From NCBI GenBank assembly GCA_020638905.1, contig JACKHP010000014.1, positions 27,313 through 91,312 of the forward strand: a stretch of 64,000 nucleotides of DNA, in the 5' to 3' direction. Source of the DNA: Planctomycetota bacterium. Lineage in GTDB: Bacteria; Planctomycetota; B15-G4. The notes under the pieces were generated by a model, which did not search any database, was not told the DNA's origin, and saw only the letters and a list, made by a program, of their open reading frames with translations. The position numbers and the translations under genes are program-made. This document shows, in pieces, positions 18,454 through 28,426 of this stretch (positions are counted from its first letter, which is position 1; each line of letters starts with the position of its first letter).

Positions 18454-20309
18454 ATGAGTGCGCTCGCCGACCGCGATGCCGAGAAGCAGCTCATCAAGAG
18501 CCGCGTGCGCCTCGACGCACTCGCGCGCGACCTCGCCGGTTGCGAGCTCGAGCCGCGCGGGCCCGACGACTCGTGGGCCTGCTGCCCGTTCCATCACGAG
18601 GACACCCCGTCGTTCCACGTGCGTCCTCGACTGGGTCTGTACAAGTGCTTCGGGTGCGGGGCCAGTGGCGACGCGTTCAGCTTCGTGATGCAGCTGCAGG
18701 GGATCGGCTTCCGCGAAGCGCTCGAACTGCTCGCCGAGCGCGCGGGCGTCACCCTCGGTTCGATGAGTCCCGAAGAGCGTCGCCGGCAGGCCGACCTCAA
18801 GCGCAGTCGCACCGCTCTCACGGGCGCGGCCGACGTGTTCCGTGAGGCGCTGCGTGCCGGCCGCTCGAATCCGGCGCGCGCCTACATGGAGGAGCGCGGC
18901 TTCCGGCCCGAGGTGCTCGACGCCTTCGACGTGGGTTTCATCCCCGGCGACTTCCTCGCGCGACTCCGCCAGGCGGGACTCACCTCCGCCGAGGTCGACG
19001 CGGCGGGCTTCACGCGCGCCTTCGGTGGACGGGTCGGGTTCGGCATCCGTGATGCGAGCGGTGCGCTGGTCGGCTTCGGAGCGCGCACGCTCGTGCCCGG
19101 CGAGAAGCCGAAGTACGTGAACACGCGCGAGACGTCGGCGTTCAACAAGCGTCGACTGCTCTACGGCCTCGACAAGGCGGCGCGGACCGTGGCCAAGAAC
19201 CGGCGCGTGCTCGTCATGGAGGGCTACACCGACGTCATGATGGCCCATCAGCGCGGTCTCTCCGAGGCCGTCGCGACGATGGGCACGAGTCTCACCGAAG
19301 ACCACCTGCGGCTGCTGCGCACCCGCGCGCCCAACCTGGTCTTCGTGATGGACGGCGATTCGGCCGGACTCGACGGCGCCGAGCGCGCGGTGCGCCTGGC
19401 ACTGGCCCAGGGTCTCGAGTCGCGCGTGCTGGTCCTGCCCGACGGAGCCGACCCGTGCGACTGGCTCGGGCGTCACGACGCCGAGGCCTTCGAGCAGCTC
19501 CTGGCGGGCGATGGGGTGGGGACGGTCTCGTTCCTGTGCCGACGAGCCCTGGCGGAGCTCGATCCCGGGCAGCCCGGCGGGCGCGAACAGGTGGCGCGCG
19601 AGGTGCTCGCGCTGTGCGACGAGATCAAGGACCCGCTGCGCCGGCAGGCGATCGTGAACGACGTGGCCCGCGAATGCGCGCTCGACCGCGATCTGTTGGC
19701 TCGTGTGGCCGGCGTCTCGGCGCCCGACGTGGGGCGAGCATCTCGTCCCGCCGAGGGGCGGCGGGCACCGCCCAAGGCCACCGTGCGCTGCCAGTTCGTG
19801 GCCGTCGCCGGCCTGGCCACCGCCGGTGGACGTCGCGCCGAGATCGCGGCACTGCGTGACTCGGGCGCCATCGACCATCCCGGAGCCCGGCGCCTGCTCG
19901 ACCTCGGGCTCGAGCTGTCCGGTGACCCGGTCGACGCCCAGGCCTGGCGCGAGGTCGTCACCGAGCGCGAGCCGGCCCTGCTGGCGGCCCTCGAGCGCTC
20001 GCTCTTCCCGCCGCCCGAAGCGGTGCTCGAGTCGTTCGACGAGGCCGTCGAGCACCTCGGGCGTCGACTCGAATCCGAGCTAGAAAGCCACGCTCGGCGC
20101 GCCGCCATCGCACGCACGAACATCTCCCAGGACGAAGCGGCCATCCGGGCGCTGGACTCCAGCCTGCGGGCACGGTCCAACCCGCCGCGGTCCCAGGGAT
20201 CCCCGACGACGTCCGCCGGCCCGCGGGGCGGTCCCGACCCTGCGCGCGTACGTCCGCCGTCGTCCGACAGACCCGACATCTCTCTCTCAGACCCCCAGGA
20301 GAAGACTTG

Positions 20310-20313
<4 letters not shown>
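18454..20313 (+). CDS. dnaG: DNA primase
   Basis: Synthesises RNA primers at the replication fork with DnaB helicase. The 619-residue protein has the CHC2 zinc finger (CCPFHHEDTPSF...YKCFGCG, about residues 38-70), then the primase core with FGARTLVPGEKPKYVNTRET and FNKRRLLYGL. The Toprim domain carries VLVMEGYTDVMMAH and the metal-binding FVMDGDSAG. The C-terminal 200 residues are divergent, as usual for the DnaB-interacting domain, and end in a Pro/Ser-rich tail. ATG 18454 (protein MSALADRD) follows GAGG at five bases. Its stop overlaps the rpoD start (GTGA), giving the dnaG-rpoD macromolecular-synthesis pair without rpsU. Confidence 0.95.
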
Positions 20314-21959
<1,646 letters not shown>

Positions 21960-22002
21960 GCCCGACCACGTGAGACGTCCGCGGACGGCTCGCAGGGACG
22001 CC

Positions 22003-22034
22003 GCCCCGGAACCCGCGAGCGCGGGTTCCGGGGC
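22003..22034 (+). terminator. Strong hairpin terminator after rpoD
   Basis: A perfect 14-bp stem, GCCCCGGAACCCGC (22003-22016) against GCGGGTTCCGGGGC (22021-22034), closes a GAGC loop and is followed by GGGTGTGTTTCC. It lies 43 bases after the rpoD stop. Confidence 0.75.
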
Positions 22035-22207
22035 GGGTGTGTTTCCGGGGTCGCGCGCGATGCGCGGCCGTGCGCCGACGCGGCCGCCGGGTGCGGAGCC
22101 TGCGCGCGCCGCCCGGACCGTGCGGAGCGATCGGAGCCGTCGGGGCGCCGGTGCCGGTCGCGACGAGAGTTCTCGGCAAGCGGAGCTTTCCCCTGGAGCC
22201 TTCGGTC

Positions 22208-22216
22208 TGCTACAGT
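22208..22216 (+). promoter_or_regulatory. Extended -10 element before the zinc-ribbon gene
   Basis: TGCTACAGT fits the extended -10 form TGnTAnnnT and lies 37 bases before the GTG start at 22254, just after the rpoD terminator. Similar nonamers (TGCTACGGT, TGCTACGAT) precede two other genes here. No good -35 is visible. Confidence 0.4.
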
Positions 22217-22253
22217 TCCTCTTTCCAGGCGGCCCGCGGACGTTGGCACCCCC

Positions 22254-22991
22254 GTGACCGAAGACGAACCCCGTCAACAGACCTTCCAACTCGTGGCCCT
22301 GGCCGAAGTCGACGCCAGGCGCGGGGAAGTCCAGAAGCTCATCGACGCGGTCCCGCGCATCCTCGCCGCGCGCAAGAAGGAGTCGCGCGACGCCGAGTCG
22401 ATCCTGAAGGCCCAGCGCGAGAAGCTGCAGGGCTTCCGGACCCACCTCAAGTCGCTCGAGCTCGATCTGGCCGAACGCGAGGCGGCGCTGTCGAAGGCCA
22501 ACGGCAACCTGCTGACGGCCAAGTCGAACGCCGAGTACAGCCTCCTCATGGCGGAGATCACCCGCAAGAAAGAGGAGAAGGGCAAGACCGAGGAGTCGAT
22601 CCTCGAGCAGTTCGAGGTCATCAAGCAGGGCGAGCGGCTGGTGGTCGAAGCCGAGCAGCGCCTGGTCGAGGCCCAGAGCGAGTACGTCGAGTTCGAGCAG
22701 CGGGCCCTGCGCGAGCTCGACTCGCACCACGCCGACCTGGCCAAGCACGATGAGCGGCGCGAGCAGATCCGGCGTGCGATCCACGGCGACGTGCTCAAGA
22801 TCTACGACCGGGCGTACGTCGCCCTCGGCACCGGCATCGTCCCGGCCGAGGGGCGCACCTGCCAGGGATGCTTCTCGCTGCTGACCCCGAACGACGCCAA
22901 CCGCCTGCTGGCGGCCCGCAATCTCGTGGTCTGCAAGATGTGCTCGCGCATCCTCTACGACCCGCAGGTGCTGCAGGCCAGTTCTCCGTGA
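22254..22991 (+). CDS. CdsZ-like coiled-coil zinc-ribbon protein
   Basis: A 245-residue protein. Residues about 15-180 form a long antiparallel coiled coil (QKLIDAVPRILAARKKESRDAESIL, KAQREKLQGFRTHLKSLELDLAEREAAL, ITRKKEEKGKTEESI). The C-terminal 50 residues are a four-cysteine zinc ribbon (CQGCFSLLTPNDANRLLAARNLVVCKMCSRIL). This is the DUF164/C4-type zinc-ribbon family. Members have been proposed to bind nucleic acids or act in translation or secretion, but the function is unsettled. Start is GTG 22254. selB begins 19 bases downstream, so co-transcription with selB is likely and may hint at a translation-related role. Confidence 0.85.
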   Translation: MTEDEPRQQTFQLVALAEVDARRGEVQKLIDAVPRILAARKKESRDAESILKAQREKLQGFRTHLKSLELDLAEREAALSKANGNLLTAKSNAEYSLLMAEITRKKEEKGKTEESILEQFEVIKQGERLVVEAEQRLVEAQSEYVEFEQRALRELDSHHADLAKHDERREQIRRAIHGDVLKIYDRAYVALGTGIVPAEGRTCQGCFSLLTPNDANRLLAARNLVVCKMCSRILYDPQVLQASSP

Positions 22992-23010
22992 CGGCGATGC
23001 GCCCGCGCGC

Positions 23011-24921
23011 ATGAGCTCGATCCGGAGCGTCATCGTCGGGACGGCCGGCCACATCGACCACGGCAAGTCGTCGCTCGTCCGTGCGCTCACGGGGACGGAT
23101 CCCGATCGGCTGGCCGAAGAGCAGGCGCGGGGCATGACGATCGACCTGGGCTTCGCGGCCTACGTCCACGGCAGCGGGCGCACCGTCGGCATGATCGACG
23201 TGCCCGGACACGAGCGGTTCATCAAGAACATGGTCGCCGGAGCCACTTCGGTCGACCTGGTCGTGCTCGTGGTCGCCGCCGACGACGGAGTCATGCCGCA
23301 GACGCGCGAGCACCTCGAGATCCTGAGCCTGCTGGGCGTGCGGCGCGGACTCGTGGTGCTCAGCAAGATCGACCTGGTCGATCCCGAACTCGTCGCGATG
23401 GCGCTCGACGACGTGGCCGACTTCGTCGCCGGGACGTTCCTCCAGGATGCACCTCGACTGCCGTTCTCGAGCGTCACCGGCGAGGGACTCCCCGAGCTGC
23501 GCGCGGCGCTGGACGCGCTGATCGACGACGTCCCCGAGCACGAGGACGGAGGGCCCTTCCGCCTGCCGGTGCAGCGTGTCTTCTCGGCCAAGGGCCACGG
23601 GCTGGTGGTCACCGGCGTCCCGGTCAGCGGACGGGTGGCGCTCGGCGACGCGCTCGAGGTCGTGCGCGGCGCCCGGCCGGTTCGCGTGCGGGGCGCCCAG
23701 GCCTACGGCCGCCCGGTCGAGGTGGCCCGCGCGGGGCACTCGACGGCGCTCAACCTGGCCGGCGCGACGGTCGACGACGTGCACCGGGGCGACGTGGTGG
23801 CCGATCCGGGGATCTTCCGCGCGTCGCGCTTCGTGGCGGTGGCCTACCAGCACGTCGACACGGGCCGTCCGCTGCGGGTGCGTCATCCGGTGCGCCTGCA
23901 CGCCGGGACGGCCGAGGTGCTGGGACGCGCCGTGGTGCTCGAGGAGCGCGAGGTCGAGGAGGTCGGCGCCGTCTTCGTCCAGCTGCGACTCGACGAGCCG
24001 GTCGTGACCGCGCCGGGCGATCGGGTGCTCGTGCGGGACGCCGCCTCGATGGCGGTGCTCGGCGGAGGCCTCGTGCTCGAGGCCGGCGAAGGCCGTCTCA
24101 AGCGCGGCAAGGCGCGCGTGCTGGCCGACCTGGGGGCGCGCCGCGCGGCCCTCGGCGACGTGCGTGCTCTGGCGCTGGCGACCGTCTCGGCGGCGCGCGC
24201 CCGAGGCGCGACCCTCGACGAGCTCGCGCGGCAGACGGCGCGCTCTCCGGCCGAGGTCGAGGCGGCCCTCGCCGAGGACGTGGCCGCGGGCGACCTGTTG
24301 AAGACGCCTTCCGATCGCTGGCTCGACGCGGCGGCGGTCGACGACGTGGCCGAGCGCCTGGTGGCGACGCTGAAGGCGCTGCACAAGTCCCAGCCCCTCA
24401 TGGAGTGGGTCGACCTGGCGGCGGTGCGCGCGGGGGTCGACGTGGCCGAGGACGTCCTGCGCGCCGTGCTGACCTCCGACCTGCGCTTCGAGACCGCGCC
24501 GGGCGGCAAGGTGCGCCGGCGCGGACACCGCGTGAACCTCGCTCCGGCGCTGCGCGAGGCGCGTGAGAAGCTGCTGAAGACGTTGCTCGACGCCGGCTCC
24601 ACGCCGCCCGCGGTCGACGCGTCGCTCACGGGCCTCGACGAGAAGGACACGCGCGCGCTGACCGACAGCCTGCGCGCCGCCGGGGAGGTCGTCCCGGTCG
24701 GCGAGCACCTGTTCCATCGCGAGGTCCTCGAGCGCATGACGGAGGCGCTCGTGGCGCACGGCAACGCGCGCGACGGACGCATCGACATCCCCGAGCTGCG
24801 CGACGAGCTGGGGACGACGCGCAAGTACCTCATCCCGCTGCTCGAGCACTTCGACGCGCGCGGCTACACCGCGCGACACGGCGACAAGCGCGTGCTGCGC
24901 AAGCGCGGGACGACGTCGTGA
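23011..24921 (+). CDS. selB: Selenocysteine-specific translation elongation factor SelB
   Basis: GTPase that delivers Sec-tRNA(Sec) to UGA codons marked by a SECIS element. The 636-residue protein shows G1 GTAGHIDHGKSSLVRALTG, the selB-type ARGMTIDLGFA, G3 DVPGHERFIKNM and G4 SKIDLVDP, then EF-Tu-like domains 2 and 3. The long C-terminal region (about 380-636) is predicted as winged helices, with LIPLLEHFDARGYTARHGDKRVL as the last, SECIS-binding repeat. This last repeat separates SelB from EF-Tu and CysN. selA, selD and tRNA-Sec are not in the window. The stop overlaps the next gene (GTGA). Confidence 0.93.
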   Translation: MSSIRSVIVGTAGHIDHGKSSLVRALTGTDPDRLAEEQARGMTIDLGFAAYVHGSGRTVGMIDVPGHERFIKNMVAGATSVDLVVLVVAADDGVMPQTREHLEILSLLGVRRGLVVLSKIDLVDPELVAMALDDVADFVAGTFLQDAPRLPFSSVTGEGLPELRAALDALIDDVPEHEDGGPFRLPVQRVFSAKGHGLVVTGVPVSGRVALGDALEVVRGARPVRVRGAQAYGRPVEVARAGHSTALNLAGATVDDVHRGDVVADPGIFRASRFVAVAYQHVDTGRPLRVRHPVRLHAGTAEVLGRAVVLEEREVEEVGAVFVQLRLDEPVVTAPGDRVLVRDAASMAVLGGGLVLEAGEGRLKRGKARVLADLGARRAALGDVRALALATVSAARARGATLDELARQTARSPAEVEAALAEDVAAGDLLKTPSDRWLDAAAVDDVAERLVATLKALHKSQPLMEWVDLAAVRAGVDVAEDVLRAVLTSDLRFETAPGGKVRRRGHRVNLAPALREAREKLLKTLLDAGSTPPAVDASLTGLDEKDTRALTDSLRAAGEVVPVGEHLFHREVLERMTEALVAHGNARDGRIDIPELRDELGTTRKYLIPLLEHFDARGYTARHGDKRVLRKRGTTS

Positions 24922-26735
24922 CGCGCGCGCGCGTCCTGGTCGTCGCGTGTCTCGCGGCGACGCTGCTGGCCGATTGCGGAGGCGATGCGCGCCGTCCGTG
25001 CGTGCTGCTGGTGACGATCGACACGCTGCGCGCGGACGCCGTCTCGCCGGACGCGGGTCCCGAGGCGACGCCGAGCCTCTCGGCGCTCGCCGCGCGAGGC
25101 ACGCGCTTCACCGCCGTCACGTCGGTCACGCCGCTCACGCTGCCGGCACACGCGTCGCTGCTGACCGGACTGCGTCCCGCGCGACACGGGCTCACGGTGA
25201 ACGGCGTGACCGCCGCACCGTTCGCGGTTCCGACGCTGGCCGAGCACCTCGCGGGCGCGGGCTACGCCACGGCCGCGTTCGTCTCGTGCGCGATCCTCGA
25301 GCACGAGCACGGACTCGATGCCGGCTTCGACGTCTACGACGACGACCTCTACGTGCCCGGCGGGCCCACCGCGCCCAAGGAGCGCCGCGGGGACCGCACG
25401 ATCGACGCCGCGTCCGCGTGGCTCGACACGGCATCCTCCTCGGACGCCCCGTGGTTCGTGTGGACTCACCTGTACGACCCGCACGCACCGTACGCCGCGC
25501 CCGGCGGTCCCGAGGGACAGGACCGTGCCGCGTACCAGGCCGAGGTCGGGTACGCCGATACGCAACTCGGTCGCTTGATCGAGGCCGCGACGCGCGCGGC
25601 CCGTGGTCCGCTGCTCGTGCTCGTCACGTCCGATCACGGCGAGGCCCTCGGCGAGCACGGCGAGGACACCCACGGTGTGCTCCTGCACCAGGCCACGCTG
25701 CACGTCCCGCTCGTCGTGGGCTGGGAGGGGACGCCTCCTCAGGACGCGCCCTTCTCTTCGCAGGGCGTGGTGCGCGACGACGTGGTCTCGCTGCTCGACG
25801 TGACGCCCACGTTGCTCGCGACGCTGGACCTGCCGGTTCCCGACGGCCTCGACGGACGCGCGGTGATCGAGCCCGCGCCGCCGCGGGCGCTGCCGCTCGA
25901 GTCGGCGGCGCCGTGGTTCTTCTACGGCTTCTCGCCGCTGGCCGGCGTGCGTGCGGGAGTGCTCGAGCTGGTCGGTGCGCCGCGCGCCGATCCGTGCGAC
26001 TGGCAGCTCTTCGACCTCTCGCTCGATCCGTACGAGCTGTCGCCCGCGGCCGGCGACGAGCATCCGCTGCGCGCGGCCGTGCCGTCGACCGAGGCCGAGC
26101 CTCCGACGCGTGCCAGCGGCGATGCGCAGGCGCTGGCCGAGCTGGGCTACGTGGGCGGCGGTGGAGCGCGTCCCGAACCGGACGCGCCGTGTCGCGACCC
26201 GCGTCGCGCGACCGGCTTCGTGCGCGCGCTCGACGCGGCGAACACCGCGCTCGTCGAGGGCGACCCACGCGCGGCGTACGACGACCTGGTCGGGCTGCGG
26301 GACGCGTGGGGCGACGTCCCCGAGTTGCGGTTGTTCCTGGGCAAGGCGTTGCGCGGTCTGGGACGGCAGCCCGAGGCCGACGCCGAGCTGTCGGTCGCGC
26401 ACGCGCTCAACCCGCTCTCGACGGACATCCTGCTCGAGTGGGGCAAGGTGCTGCTCGAGTGGGGAGCGACCTCGCCCGACGCGGCGACCCGCGCGAAGGA
26501 CGTCTTCGACCGCGCCCTGGCCCTGCAGCCCGACCTGCCCGAGGCGATCGCCCTGCGCGCGCTGCACGACGTGGTCTTCGGAGATCCGGCGGCGGCCTGG
26601 GCGCGCGTCGAACCGGCGCTCGTCGGGCGTCCGCGGCACACGGCGCTGGTCGTGGTCGGGGCGCGCGCGCTGCGGGCACTCGGTCGCGACGACGAGGCGC
26701 GCGCGCTGCAGGCGCGCCTCGTCCCCGGGGGCTGA
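24918..26735 (+). CDS. Sulfatase/alkaline-phosphatase-fold protein with TPR tail
   Basis: A 605-residue exported protein with a hydrophobic N-terminus ending ATLLADCGG; the Cys could be lipidated but Asp before it is unusual. Residues about 28-330 follow the sulfatase fold: VLLVTIDTLRAD, then TPLTLPAHASLLTGLRPARHG, WTHLYDPHAPY, and LVTSDHGEALGEHGEDTHGVLL. The position of the formylglycine Cys/Ser is Thr74 (T-L-P-A-H), so a classical sulfatase reaction is unlikely. Thr nucleophiles are known in phosphatase and phosphotransferase branches of this fold. Residues about 425-600 are TPR repeats (ALRGLGRQPEADAELSVAHALNP). GTG 24918 overlaps selB. Confidence 0.85.
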   Translation: MTRARVLVVACLAATLLADCGGDARRPCVLLVTIDTLRADAVSPDAGPEATPSLSALAARGTRFTAVTSVTPLTLPAHASLLTGLRPARHGLTVNGVTAAPFAVPTLAEHLAGAGYATAAFVSCAILEHEHGLDAGFDVYDDDLYVPGGPTAPKERRGDRTIDAASAWLDTASSSDAPWFVWTHLYDPHAPYAAPGGPEGQDRAAYQAEVGYADTQLGRLIEAATRAARGPLLVLVTSDHGEALGEHGEDTHGVLLHQATLHVPLVVGWEGTPPQDAPFSSQGVVRDDVVSLLDVTPTLLATLDLPVPDGLDGRAVIEPAPPRALPLESAAPWFFYGFSPLAGVRAGVLELVGAPRADPCDWQLFDLSLDPYELSPAAGDEHPLRAAVPSTEAEPPTRASGDAQALAELGYVGGGGARPEPDAPCRDPRRATGFVRALDAANTALVEGDPRAAYDDLVGLRDAWGDVPELRLFLGKALRGLGRQPEADAELSVAHALNPLSTDILLEWGKVLLEWGATSPDAATRAKDVFDRALALQPDLPEAIALRALHDVVFGDPAAAWARVEPALVGRPRHTALVVVGARALRALGRDDEARALQARLVPGG

Positions 26736-26744
26736 CCTCGGCGC

Positions 26745-26773
26745 GCGTCCGCGCGTCGCCCGCGAGCGGACGC
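26745..26773. terminator. Hairpin between convergent operons
   Basis: GCGTCCGC (26745-26752) and GCGGACGC (26766-26773) form an 8-bp stem with a 13-nt loop between the convergent sulfatase-like gene and the amgK-murU operon. It could end transcription from both sides. Confidence 0.4.
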
Positions 26774-26789
26774 CGCTCCTTCGGCACGC

Positions 26790-27455
26790 TCAGCCGTCGG
26801 CGCCCAGCGTCTCGAGCAAGGCCTCCTGGTCGGCGATGAGTCCGGCCAGGCCGTCGAGCGTCGCGCGGCACAGGATGCGCCCCTGTTCGAGATCGCTGGC
26901 GTACGCACGGTCGGCCGAGGCCGCGTGCTGCTCGGCCACCGCGAACGACTCGGCCAGCGCGCGGACCTCGATGCGCCGCGCCGACTCGACGCCGTCGCGA
27001 TCCCAGGCCGCGAGCTCGTCGCGCAGCGCCCGCGCCCGCTCGAGCAACGGACTGCACTCCTGGATGAACCCCCAGCGCTCGTCGACCTGGCGGTGGAGCA
27101 TCTGCGCCTGCGCCAGCAGTGAGTCGGACCGCTCGACGAGCTTGCGCAGCTCGGGCAGGCGCTGCCGGCGCGGCAGCTCGTCGTTCGTGAGCAGCGCCAT
27201 CTGCTCGCTGCGCAGCACCGCCAGGCCGGCGCGCAGCGCGTCGTACTGCTCCTTGAGCGCGAGCTTGCGGCCCTGCTGCGTGAGCTGGTGGTAGGTGTCC
27301 TGCATGGCCTCGAGCTCGGCCTGGACGCTGCCGAACGCCAGCTCGGTCTCCTCGCGCCCGCGCACGAGGTCGGCGTCCTCGTCGCCGGCCAGCGCGAGCC
27401 ACAGCAGCAGGCCGAGGCCCGCCAGCACGATCGCCAGGATGCGCGGTCCGCTCAC
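26790..27455 (-). CDS. Membrane-anchored coiled-coil protein of the amgK-murU operon
   Basis: A 221-residue protein starting at GTG 27455, which overlaps the murU stop by four bases (GTGA). Residues 5-24 are a single transmembrane helix (ILAIVLAGLGLLLWLAL). The rest, about 30-215, is Glu/Arg/Leu-rich and predicted helical coiled coil (ETELAFGSVQAELEAMQDTYHQL, LERARALRDELAAWDRDGVE, ASDLEQGRILCRATLDGLAGL). It has no catalytic motif and I do not recognise a family. Translational coupling to two wall-sugar salvage enzymes suggests an envelope role, but this is inference from position only. Confidence 0.7.
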   Translation of the reverse strand: MSGPRILAIVLAGLGLLLWLALAGDEDADLVRGREETELAFGSVQAELEAMQDTYHQLTQQGRKLALKEQYDALRAGLAVLRSEQMALLTNDELPRRQRLPELRKLVERSDSLLAQAQMLHRQVDERWGFIQECSPLLERARALRDELAAWDRDGVESARRIEVRALAESFAVAEQHAASADRAYASDLEQGRILCRATLDGLAGLIADQEALLETLGADG

Positions 27456-28426
27456 GACGACGAGACTCCGGGGGGGACGGGGACGGGGGACACGACGGCG
27501 CCGCAGAGCCGCGCACCGGCCGGCACGTGCGCGCCGGGCATGACGAGGCAGCGTTCGAGGCGCGCGTGGGACGACACGACCGCGCCCGCTCCGACGGTGG
27601 TCCCGTCGAGCAGCTCGGCGTCGCGGGCCACGCGCGCGCCGTCGGCCACGAGTGCGGGTCCGTCCAGCAGGCGACCGCCGCGGGCCAGGAGTTCCGGGTG
27701 GACGGGCAGCTCCCCGGCCAGCGCGCGGGCCTGGGCGTCGAGCAGCGCGCGCGGCGTCCCCGTCTCGGCCCACGTCCCGGGGTGGAGGTATCCGGCGCAG
27801 CGCGCGCCGCGCTCCAGCAGCGGCAGGTAGCCGTCGCGCACCAGGCAGGCGGGCCGGTCGTGGGGCAGCGCCTCGACGAAGGCGCGCTCGACGAGGTGCA
27901 CCGAGGCATTCACGTGGCGCGTGACGCCCGGCCGCCCGACTCGACCGACGATGTCTGTCAGCAGGCCCTCGGGGTCGCACTCGACCGCTCCGAAGACGTC
28001 GGGGTCGGCGTCATCGCTCAGCGCCATCGTGGCGATCGCGCCGGACGCCGCGTGCGTCCGGGCCAGCGCGGGCAGGTCGACCTCGGTCACCACGTCGCCG
28101 GCCAGCGCGAGCAGCGGTCCGTCGTCGAGTCGACGCGCTGCGTGCGCGAGACCGCCGCCGGTGCCGAGCAGATCGCGTTCGACGACGACCTCGAGCCGCA
28201 GTCCGGACACCGGCTCGGACGCGGCGAACGCGACGAGCAGTTCGGCGCGGTGCCACGCGTTGAGCACCACGCGCTCGACGCCCGCGCGGCGCAGCCGGTC
28301 GAGCGTGTGCAGCAGCAACGGCAGGTTGAGGAACGGGACCAGCGGCTTCGGCAGTGCGTCGGTGAGCGGACGCAGCCGACGTCCCTCGCCGGCGGCCAGC
28401 ACCACGGCCTGCCGCGGGACGTTCAC
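27452..28426 (-). CDS. murU: MurU-like sugar-1-phosphate nucleotidyltransferase with a beta-helix extension
   Basis: A 324-residue NTP transferase. The N-terminal 225 residues show QAVVLAAGEGRRLRPLTDALPKPLVPFLNLPLL, LGTGGGLAHAARRL and LALAGDVVTEVD, typical of MurNAc-1-P uridylyltransferase (MurU), which makes UDP-MurNAc in the recycling bypass. The gene upstream is an AmgK-like kinase, the partner of MurU. Residues about 245-318 are a left-handed beta-helix-like tail (ALVADGARVARDAELLDGTTVGAGAVVSSHARL) that ordinary MurU (about 225 residues) lacks. GDP-mannose or other nucleotidyltransferases have such tails, so the sugar specificity is less certain. Both neighbours overlap by four bases. Confidence 0.75.
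   Translation of the reverse strand: MNVPRQAVVLAAGEGRRLRPLTDALPKPLVPFLNLPLLLHTLDRLRRAGVERVVLNAWHRAELLVAFAASEPVSGLRLEVVVERDLLGTGGGLAHAARRLDDGPLLALAGDVVTEVDLPALARTHAASGAIATMALSDDADPDVFGAVECDPEGLLTDIVGRVGRPGVTRHVNASVHLVERAFVEALPHDRPACLVRDGYLPLLERGARCAGYLHPGTWAETGTPRALLDAQARALAGELPVHPELLARGGRLLDGPALVADGARVARDAELLDGTTVGAGAVVSSHARLERCLVMPGAHVPAGARLCGAVVSPVPVPPGVSSS

Noticed and set aside
24918..26735. Reading the sulfatase-fold gene as a true sulfatase
   Set aside because: The formylglycine Cys/Ser position is Thr, so the classical mechanism is unlikely.
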